Shown one piece after another: positions 56,225-64,000 of a stretch of 64,000 bases of DNA. Below the pieces are notes generated by a model. The model was not told where the DNA came from, made no database searches, and saw only the letters and a program-made list of their open reading frames with translations. This DNA is from Dentipellis sp. KUC8613 (Eukaryota; Basidiomycota; Agaricomycetes; Russulales; Hericiaceae), in contig NSJX01000007.1 in assembly GCA_002286715.1 (NCBI GenBank), positions 942,569 through 1,006,568 on the forward strand, read 5' to 3'. The first letter of the stretch is position 1. Every line of letters begins with the position of its first letter. The translations under genes were made by a program, and so were the position numbers.

Positions 56225-57005
56225 ATGTTGTATCGTGGTGACTTTGTGCATTTCCCCAGGCTGAAAGAGATTGAAGTTCTCTATGACTATGTTTTAGGCA
56301 AGAGTACTTGCCTTCGCTAAATGTGCTGCAGTCACTGACCCAACAGGTCAAATCACACACTTCGAATCTGCTAGCTCTGACCAGTCGAAAGCACACGTCG
56401 ATGTCTCTGCAACAGCCACGTTCACAATACCTCGAGGCAGTTTCATGTTACCTACGTTTTGTGATTTGCATCTCCATGCACCCCAGTTTCTCTACCAAGG
56501 AACAGGCCTTCATTTACCCTTGATGAAATGGCTGGATGAGTACGCCTTCAAGGCTGAAGAAAGAATCGACGGAGATCATGGTCTTGCGCGGAGGGTATAC
56601 CAGCGTCTGGCAGAAAGGCTTATAGAGACTCTGGTACAGGTGCCGTCCTGCTGTTTGGGACCATAAAGGAGCAAACTAAGTGCGTCTATCGATTTATATG
56701 ATCTGGGGTATTCAACCAAATTCACTAGCCTCGTACTTGCCTCCGCCATGCAGCAAGCAGGCGTCAGAGCCTTTGTCGGGAAGCTCTCAATGGATATATC
56801 TACACGTCCCACATATACGGAAGGCTCAGCCACGGCTTCGCTTGCATCTGCAGAGTCATTCGTCGATAATATCGAGGCTCTCATGGTGCCGCTTCCCCTA
56901 CACCAGAGGCTCATACGACCTGTTCTCACCCCAAGATTCGTTCCGACGTGTTCGAACGAGCTGCTCGAAGGCCTAGGGAAGCTGTCAGCTCGCACCAGTG
57001 TCATC
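56225..57005 (+). pseudogene. guanine deaminase, frameshifted and 3'-truncated
   Basis: Exons 56225-56297, 56347-56679 and 56729 onwards carry the N-terminal ~250 residues of guanine deaminase: MLYRGDFVHFPRLKEIEVLY, FMLPTFCDLHLHAPQFLYQG (HLH is the zinc-binding HxH), LPLMKWLDEYAFKAEERI, GTGAVLLFGTIKEQTN, FVGKLSMDISTRPTYTE and LTPRFVPTCSNELLEGLGKL. Two extra bases (or one lost) at 56631-56632 break the frame between LIET and GTGAVLL, and homology ends at LSARTSVI where a repeat begins at 57002. The zinc/active-site C-terminal half is missing from the window. Intron 1 would use a GC-AG border (GCAAGA). Guanine to xanthine deamination is the family activity; this copy cannot make it. Confidence 0.8.
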
Positions 57006-57290
57006 TGAAAAAATTTGAAATTTTATAGCAAGGGGCCCAATTATCTGGACTATAGTAGCTATGGAAACAGATGGTCAGCTATGGAAGGTTCCATAGCAGC
57101 CATAGCAGCCATAGATAGACAGGTCATTCCATAGGTCCCAGTCAAGTGTTCATAGTACACATAGCATTATATATTTGACAGTCTATGCTATGGTGTCTAT
57201 ATGAACAACATAGTCATGACTCAAAGTCTCAGAATTGACTGATCATCATGCTTATAATATTAGCATAATACTACATATACATGTACATGC
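57002..57290. repeat. CTATGG-rich interspersed repeat (type B), truncating guanine deaminase
   Basis: Starts CATCTGAAAAAATTT and contains many CTATGG/CCATAG words including CCATAGCAGCCATAGCAG. A diverged partner of the same layout begins at about 60602 (CCGAAAAAATCC... CATAGCATCCATAGCAGCC). Confidence 0.6.
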
Positions 57291-57339
57291 AGGCCAGAGA
57301 GCCCAAATACAAAAGGACAAGGGAGGGAAAGGTAAGAGA

Positions 57340-58076
57340 AATCACAGATATGCAAGACCGGGCGTGCGAGGACAGGCGCGAGAAGGGCGCGCGCACCGGC
57401 GCGGGCGCGAAAAAAAAACTGTCGGCACTACAGGGCGACACGCGATGAGGGCGCGCGGGCGGTGCAACAGCATGAGACCGGCGCGACGGGCTGAAGAGGG
57501 CGGGACCCGCGCAACGAGAGCGACGGCGCGAGATCGGCGCGACGAGGTTGGCACGTTGGCGCGACGGCACGGCGGGGGCATGCGGGCAAGAGGGTGCAGG
57601 ACAGGCGCAACGAGGGGGCGCGACCCGCGAGACCGGCATGACAAGAGTGCGATGACGCGAGATTGGCACGACGAGGGGAGCGAGACAAAAGCGTGCGCGG
57701 TGAGATGAGCGCGAGGGCACAACGGAGGCATCCGGGTGCGACAGCACGAGACGGGCGGCGCGGTGCGAAGGGTGCGACGAGGGCGTGTAGGGGCGAGATG
57801 AAGGGGGAAGTGGCCGAGACGGCGGCGGCGGCGGCGGTGTGACAGCGGCGGCGCGACGGCAGTGAAGGTGGTGAGGGCGTGATGGGGCGACAGGGCGCGG
57901 CGGGCGCGAAGGCGGTGCGGACGGGGGGGAAGACGGCGCGTATGGGGCGGGGCAGCATGTAGGGCGACGGCAGAGACAGGGGCGACAGCGCCGGCGCGAG
58001 GAGCATGCGAGAGGCGCGAAGTCGGCGTGCGTAGGGGCGAGACGAGGGCGCAAAGGCGGCGTGTAGGGGCGAGACA
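57340..58076. repeat. GC-rich low-complexity block, purine-rich plus strand
   Basis: Degenerate GCGCGACGAGG-like words; long frames on the minus strand are only Arg/Pro/Ala/Ser strings and are not genes. Similar blocks lie at 58780-59045 (same polarity) and 59935-60360 (opposite polarity). Confidence 0.6.
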
Positions 58077-58315
58077 CATCTGAAAAAAATTCCCTTACTA
58101 TACAGCACTTCATAACTTGTATAGTTTCCATAGACCCATAGCAAGGTTTCTATGTTGATAGGCTATAGACTCTCCCCTTGAAGCTATGATAGTGCTATGG
58201 GTGCTATGGGAGTAGGTCCCTCAGCTATGGTTGCTATGAAAGAAGGTACCTTGCTATGACTGCTATGGAACTATGTATTATACTATGATTGCTCTGGGTA
58301 TTCAAGAAGCCTCAT
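58077..58315 (+). repeat. CTATGG-rich repeat type A, copy 1
   Basis: Collinear without gaps with copy 2 at 60361-60599 (both 239 bp, about 15 mismatches by eye). Begins CATCTGAAAAAA and follows directly on a GC-rich block in both places. Confidence 0.75.
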
Positions 58316-59934
58316 ACACTATATGTTCTATGCATACAACACAACAGCCCCAACAACTATGTATACAACACAATAACCTTGACAACTATGCATCACCACC
58401 AGGCAGGATATGATATGCTTTTATGACCTTAGATCCAAACAAGAGAAATACTGAAATCCATTTCATTGATAGCTATACTAGCTATACAAGCATCTACTCT
58501 ACAGCTACCTAAAGCCCAAGCATGAGACCCATAAACTACATCTTCACATGACTAAGAGTGGTCTGTAAGGTACATATTGATTACCATCCACACCCAAAAA
58601 AAAAAGGATGACAACACACCTTTGTAAAAGAAACAATGAAAAACCTACAAAATAATTCAGTTGAGGAAGGAGAGAGAGAAGAAAGTAACTCACCACTGGC
58701 TTGATACAAGGTACAGATATAACAAAGGGGGATAATGAAAGGACTCATAGAGAGTACATACCGAAGGCAAGAATACAACAGGAGAGCGCGACAAAAGGGG
58801 GTGGGTGTGACAAGGACGCGATGATGCGAGAAGGGCACGATGAGGGCGGGTGGAGGCGAGAACGGCGCGACGAGCGCGCGTGGGCACAATGAGGCAAGAC
58901 GGGCGTGGATGTGTGAGAAGGGGATGACGGGGGTGCGACCGCACAAGAAATGGATGATGACGACCCAGGAACAGCGGAATGGGGTGGCGCAGGGGGCGCA
59001 CGTGAGGGAGGTGTGATGGCGCGAGGGTGTGAGGGTGCGAGGGTGCCTAACGACACCATATAGTGAAAAGAACATGTTAGTAGAGATCCTTATACGAGGG
59101 AAAAGACTCACTATAAGCGCGGCACGCGGTTAGTGAAAGGAAAGGCCCGGGAGAGAAGAGGAAAGGCGGAGAGTTGGGATGTGGGATGGGTGATGGGGGA
59201 AAGAAGGAGGAAGGACGACGCGCATTGGGTGTTAACGCGCTGGCATCTGGCTTTCCCACGCACGGACTGCAGCGTGTGTCAGCAACAAGATACATTCGAA
59301 TATACAGGCCTTGAGATTAATCTGAAAATTATGAAAATAATAGAGCATGTACGATAGTCTCTTAATAGTATGTGTTCGAAATCGCATGTAAGTAGGTGGA
59401 GTATTGACGTCTTCACGCATGAAATGCGGACGGACATGAAACTCATACCGCAAGTCGCGCCGTCCGATTAATGCAGCGGATTGGGAACTGACAGCAATCC
59501 AGGCATATATCAATGGTTTATTAGGGATGCTAGAGTCAGAATCCCTTCATTTTTGACACCGTAAGCTCTACAACAGTTTTCTGTGAGTGGTATTATATTC
59601 AATATTCTTATGAATTTGTTGCGCTCGCAGTTCGTGTCTTTCGAATTGGAGAAGTCGGCGGTCGGCAACTCCCGACACCCATGGCCACACTTGTACTCTT
59701 GCTCTCGTCTTCCTCCCTCCCGCCCTCCCTCTCCTTCTCCCATCATCCAGCGCGCTCAAAGTGTACGCACGCAGTTACCCATTGGCCACCAACATGCAGG
59801 CACGCAGGCGTCGCCGACCACGACATCGCCATGGAGACGGCGAGGGGTAGCAGGTACGTAGCATCTGCAGCGCGCCCAAGCGTATCGCAGCCCGCATGAT
59901 AACTGACGACATCAGCCTTTCCGTGACCTCAGTG
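58316..59934. other. repeat-rich spacer, no gene seen
   Basis: Holds a GC-rich block (58780-59045) and otherwise anonymous sequence. Open frames are low complexity. No transposase, RT or host gene recognised. Confidence 0.4.
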
Positions 59935-60360
59935 CCATGCCCCACGCCCCCCCCCTCTTCGTCGCGCCGTGGCACCCGCAGCTTCTCACCTCGTTCACGC
60001 TCTCACACGCCCTCCTCTTCGCGCCGTCGCGCCCCTCATGCCCTCTTCACGCCGTCGCGCTCCTCGCCCCATCGCGCTCCTTGCCCCATCGCGCTCCTTG
60101 CCCCATTGCGCTCCTCACCCCATCACGCTCTTCGCCCCGTCACGCGCCTCTCGGCCCATCGCGCACCCGTATCTGCCGTCGCCCCTTCGTCTCGCCCGTC
60201 GCGCCACCTTCGCGCCCGTCGTCCCTTTGCACCGCCTTCGCGCCCCTACGCGCCGCCTTCACGTCCTTCCACGCCGCCTTCGCGTCCCTTGCACACCCGT
60301 CACGCTGGCGCCAGTGCCCCTGTCTCTGCCATCGCCCTACGTGCCACCTTCGCGCCCTTG
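59935..60360. repeat. GC-rich low-complexity block, pyrimidine-rich plus strand
   Basis: Imperfect 15-18 bp units of the type CATCGCGCTCCTTGCCC between about 60060 and 60180; inverse polarity to the block at 57340. Confidence 0.6.
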
Positions 60361-60599
60361 CATCTGAAAAAATTTCCCTTACTATACAGCACTTCATAAC
60401 TTGTATAGTTTCCATAGACCCATAGCAAGGTTTCTATGTTGATAGACTATAGACTCTCCCCTTGGAGCTATGATAGTGCTATGGGTGCTATGGAAGTAGG
60501 TGCCTCAGCTATGGCTGCTATGAAAGAAGGTACCTTGCTATGGCTGCTATGGGACTATGTATTATACTATGATTGCTCTGGGGATTCAACAAGCTTCAT
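60361..60599 (+). repeat. CTATGG-rich repeat type A, copy 2
   Basis: Direct repeat of 58077-58315, followed at about 60602 by a type B relative of 57002-57290. Confidence 0.75.
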
Positions 60600-60601
60600 C
60601 A

Positions 60602-62750
60602 TCCGAAAAAATCCTGAAATACATAGCAGAGGGTTAGATTATGGCTGCTATGGCTGCTATAGAATAGGTCACCATGCTATGGAGGGTTTCATAGCATCCA
60701 TAGCAGCCATAGAATGACTTGTCATTATAGAGACTACATAGATTCTAATGATGTGTCCATAGTACATATAGATATATATAGTCAGCTGCTGAAGCTATGC
60801 AGCCTTTACAATACCAGTCATACCTAGAGTCCTCAATTCAATGTACTGAGTCTCATGCTTCATTCTCAGGGGCAAAGATTGTCAAGGGAAAGGATATTAT
60901 ATTGTAAGATACAGCAACTCATACAGCACAAAAAAGACATAGAAATAATGAGTACACAACCACATACAAGGAGCAAAAGAATGCAACAGGAGCAGCATAA
61001 TAGCATGATGGTGTAATGGGGACAAGGGTGCACATATGCAGGGAAGGACTGAGAGCAACAGGTCAGATGCATGCAGCACCAGAGAGAATGCATATGTAAG
61101 GCATACAGGGGAGTACACAACACAGATCGACATAGGCACGCGGGGGCCCGAAGTCGGTACGCGAAAGAGATGTGCTGACGCGCGGCCGCCAAAGCAGGCA
61201 GAAGCGCGCGATGGAGCACACACATGAGGGGGCGAGACGTGTGGCTGAGACCACACTATGACAGGGGAATGTTGACGACGGCACAGTGGTGGAGCCACGG
61301 ATGTGACGGCTGCGGGGGTGGCGATGCGGTGGTGGTAGGCCTTCGTTGACGACGACGGCGGCGGCGGTAGCTTTTTGTCGACAGTGGCGGCGGCGGTAGC
61401 CTTTCGTCGACGACGGTGATGGCGACAACGACGCGTGGGCATGCGGGCGTGGCATGCGGCGCAAGGCCTGCGCGCAGGCGCGAGCGCGAGTGCGTGCAGT
61501 GGATGTGGGTGCGCTGGTGTGACTCGGAGGGCGTGATGTGGGTACGAGACGCGGGAGAGGGCGCCGGCGAAAGCGTGTGCTGTCGTGAGAGGGGGTGCGC
61601 TAATGCATGAGGGCGGATGCCAGCGTGGTCAGAAAAGCGCGAGAACGCGCGCAGGGACGACAGCGGGAATGTGAACAGCGTACCTGGGGTGTGGCCCCCT
61701 CATGTCTTCCCGTGTGCCCTATCCTCGGTGACCTGTATGCTACCGTTAGTGAGCGTGCGTTGTTGCTGTGTTGAGAGCGGGCTCGAGAGCCTGTTGACGT
61801 GGAGGATGAGAATGAAAACGACAAGACGCGTCTCCAATGGAGACAGGTGTCGGTCGGCGTTTGCCGTGCGCCGTTCCTCGACCACTCGAGGTGCTCATTG
61901 AACATGGAATAAATTATTATAAACTGTGAGAATATTCGTGCATCGTGCTAATGCTGTTATTCAAGTTATGTCAAATTTTCGACCAGAACGGTAAATTGAC
62001 GAGCTGGAAAGCTCGAATACGACACAGAGATTCATAGTCAGTTGCGGTTCCGCCGTCTTTGGACGACGCGACCTCTGCAAGTTACAGCGCGACGGCATCG
62101 TTTGAGCCATATCTTATCAGAATCTCAAGCAACCGCCCCAAAAGAATTACGGCAAGCACACGAGACAGGTTTTTATTGTCTCAAATATTCTCGTATTTTC
62201 TGGTATCATACTTGTAGTTGTACATCCGATTCGATGACGTCTCGTGCCACGCGGATATTCCCGACGGCGTGCTGGTCCGTGCGCATTGCAGGCGCTTGAT
62301 GCTGTGTCAGCAGCATGGCGCGTCATGTTTCTCTCTCCTTCCTTCTTCCTTCCTCCCTCCCTCCTGTTTCCCTCGTCCCTTCCTCCTCCCTCCCACTGTC
62401 CAGTTCTGGTACATTTCGCCCTGCTATCTCAGGGTTTCTCGCACCGCCGCATCCCCGCTCGCTCACATCCGTCCTTGCTCGCCACATCCGTCCTTGTTCG
62501 CCACGTCCGTCCTTGCTCGCCACGTCCGCCCTCGCTTGCCACGTCCGTCCTCTCTCGCCACGTCCACCATCTCTCGCCATGTCCGCCGCTCGCCACGTCG
62601 CTCGCTCGCGTGTGCGCTGCCATCTGCGTGCCGTCGTTCACGCGTGTCCGTGCGCTATCTGGCACCAGGTCCGTCCCCCGCTTGCTCACCCGTCCACACT
62701 CACTGTAACGTCTACGCGTACTCACGCGTCTCTGCTTACGTTACCAGTAC
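60602..62750. other. repeat B relative and anonymous low-complexity sequence
   Basis: 60602-60780 resembles repeat B. Around 61339-61420 a GGCGGCGGCGGTAGC unit is repeated within TCGTCGACGAC-type sequence. 62455-62600 is a short minisatellite. No gene recognised in any frame. Confidence 0.4.
62455..62600 (+). repeat. minisatellite, about 18-19 bp unit
   Basis: Variants of GTCCGTCCTTGCTCGCCAC repeated about seven times with substitutions. Confidence 0.7.
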
Positions 62751-62815
62751 TGTACATGGACCGAGTACGGTACACGGACCGGACACGGACATAACGGACT
62801 CCCGTACGCTAATTA

Positions 62816-62879
62816 CCGGCCATCAGATTATCTGATGGCCGGGTACTATATAGTCAGCGAGCGCGCCTCTGGCGCGCTC
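62816..62879. promoter_or_regulatory. double palindrome with TATA-like sequence, possible LTR U3
   Basis: 62816-62842 is a 13-bp-arm perfect hairpin (CCGGCCATCAGAT, 1-nt loop, reverse complement). 62859-62879 is a second hairpin GAGCGCGCC-TCT-GGCGCGCTC. ACTATATAG lies between them. Placement about 320-380 bp before the gag-like frame suggests an LTR promoter, an inference. Confidence 0.45.
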
Positions 62880-63196
62880 GACCCTTTCTTGCCTGTACCT
62901 CGCACTATCTACCTCGGAGCTCAATAATAGCTGAGTCTGGTGTAGCGTGCACGGTGTGAGCAAGAGGTCATCCATTACCCCCTACCGCACCCTTTACACT
63001 TTTTTACACCTTCAGAAACCACCGAGCCCCGGACATCAAAAAGAAGCGTGCACGCTACCGCAATAGGAAAATTTCACATCGGTGCGTGCTTCTATTCGCT
63101 TCATCACCATCACTCCCCTTGCGCCTCGTGTCGACGCCCATAACGACAACGAGACGTAAACAACCCAATCGGGAAACGTGAGCACGCCATCCGAAA

Positions 63197-64000
63197 ATGG
63201 CGAGCCCACCGAACTCAGGACCGACGGCATCAATGCCTGGCGGTCTGGGGCGAGTCTCCCAACGAGACATCGCCCCACATACGATGCAGCCTCCTTCAGA
63301 CGAAGAAGAGGCCATCGAACATTCCCTATTCGAGACCGTGAGCGAACAAGGCGGCCAAATCGCCGAAGAAACGACGGCGTCTAACACCAGCGACAGCCTC
63401 TTCACGCAAGGCACGAGCGAGGCAACGGAGCAGCAGGGTAGACAATCCCAGGCTGCGCCGGCCGACGTTATGGATGAAGTCTTCGACAAAGTCAACATCC
63501 TTATCGACAAGGGGCACCAGCAAGTTTCAGCCTTACTCACCCTTAGCGAAAAGGTTACCGCGGACGCTGTAGCATCGCAAAAGTCCATCACCGGCATACG
63601 ACGCGAGCTATACAAGCTCATGGAAGACGCTACACGCGCGCGCGGGCTACCAGTAAGTACCATACCCGACTCGAATAGCAAAACATCGCAGCAGGCAACG
63701 CAGGCAAACAAAGGGAACCAATCCCCGCCTAGCACGCCTGCCCCTATCTTCGGACCAGGTCAACCTGGTCCTCAAGCGACGTCCACACAGGCTAGACCTA
63801 AGTCGAACCTGCGCTATTCAGAAAAGGACGTCAACATATTGAATTCGATTCGCGAGAAGGACATCAAAGACTACGGCACGTCGTATATACCACCACCGGA
63901 GGTCTTGAACCAACAGAAGATAGACTACGACCAGGGAGCTCAAACTCCCAAGCGTAGCCAACCTTCTCGTCAAAACACCGAACCGGAGTCTGACTCCGAC
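63197..64000 (+). CDS. gag-like open reading frame of a probable LTR retrotransposon, runs off the window
   Basis: From ATG 63197 the frame is open for all 268 codons to the window edge. The protein is hydrophilic and Gln/Ser/Thr/Pro-rich with a helical centre (VMDEVFDKVNILIDKGHQQV) and a charged segment (YSEKDVNILNSIREKDIKDY). No zinc knuckle, protease or RT is visible because the sequence ends. The long intronless frame in a repeat field, just downstream of a palindromic, TATA-containing segment, is the reason for the gag call; a host gene cannot be excluded. Confidence 0.45.
   Translation, partial: MASPPNSGPTASMPGGLGRVSQRDIAPHTMQPPSDEEEAIEHSLFETVSEQGGQIAEETTASNTSDSLFTQGTSEATEQQGRQSQAAPADVMDEVFDKVNILIDKGHQQVSALLTLSEKVTADAVASQKSITGIRRELYKLMEDATRARGLPVSTIPDSNSKTSQQATQANKGNQSPPSTPAPIFGPGQPGPQATSTQARPKSNLRYSEKDVNILNSIREKDIKDYGTSYIPPPEVLNQQKIDYDQGAQTPKRSQPSRQNTEPESDSD

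Noticed and set aside
57271..58144. Long minus-strand frames of more than 230 codons in three phases
   Set aside because: Arg/Pro/Ala/Ser strings produced by GC-rich low-complexity DNA open in several frames at once; no domain.
58077..60599. The two 239-bp direct repeats as LTRs of one element
   Set aside because: No TG...CA ends, no primer-binding site or polypurine tract, and no gag/pol between them.

Overview
The window looks like a basidiomycete, most probably Agaricomycete, chromosome. Nearly every gene is split by many short GT-AG introns (about 45-75 nt), genes are packed 100-500 bp apart on both strands, and the set includes a GH71 alpha-1,3-glucanase, BTB and MYND families, a Tad-like LINE and small DNA transposons. 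This placement is inference; no rRNA or mitochondrial marker is present. Exon coordinates were worked out by hand from splice signals, reading phase and known protein families, and all exon sets quoted as complete keep frame.

Left and centre (1-27 kb): 3' part of a NudC-domain protein 1, a PP2C phosphatase whose start codon is alone in its first exon, a large Scm3-like centromere-chaperone candidate, a secreted GH71 glucanase, a 5'-truncated LINE lying against the end of a MYND zinc-finger gene, then DHX37/Dhr1 rRNA helicase, a Sen1-type helicase, translin and mitoribosomal protein mS41.

27-42 kb is a transposon-rich stretch. A TA-flanked element lies 25 bp upstream of mS41, a Harbinger-like MITE interrupts a second MYND gene, and a SEC14-like gene carries two TA-flanked elements of what appears to be one family, the second with a hAT-like element nested in it. 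Between them are intact genes: MON1, two tail-to-tail BTB paralogues and a seven-helix membrane protein.

42-56 kb is dense and housekeeping-rich: VMA6 and VMA11 (two V-ATPase V0 subunits) share one divergent promoter; then a ZCCHC10-like zinc-knuckle protein, mitoribosomal uL6m, an F-box/LRR-type protein, ARC1, a 2-oxoglutarate/Fe(II) oxygenase with a 6-nt exon, a Dpb3/NF-Y-type histone-fold protein and an Hsp20 with a perfect heat-shock element upstream.

56-64 kb is decayed. A guanine deaminase pseudogene (frameshift and 3' truncation) runs into a field of CTATGG-rich repeats and GC-rich low-complexity blocks, then a palindrome-rich segment followed by a long open reading frame that runs off the window and resembles the start of an LTR-retrotransposon gag. 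I found no CRISPR array, rRNA gene or convincing tRNA gene.
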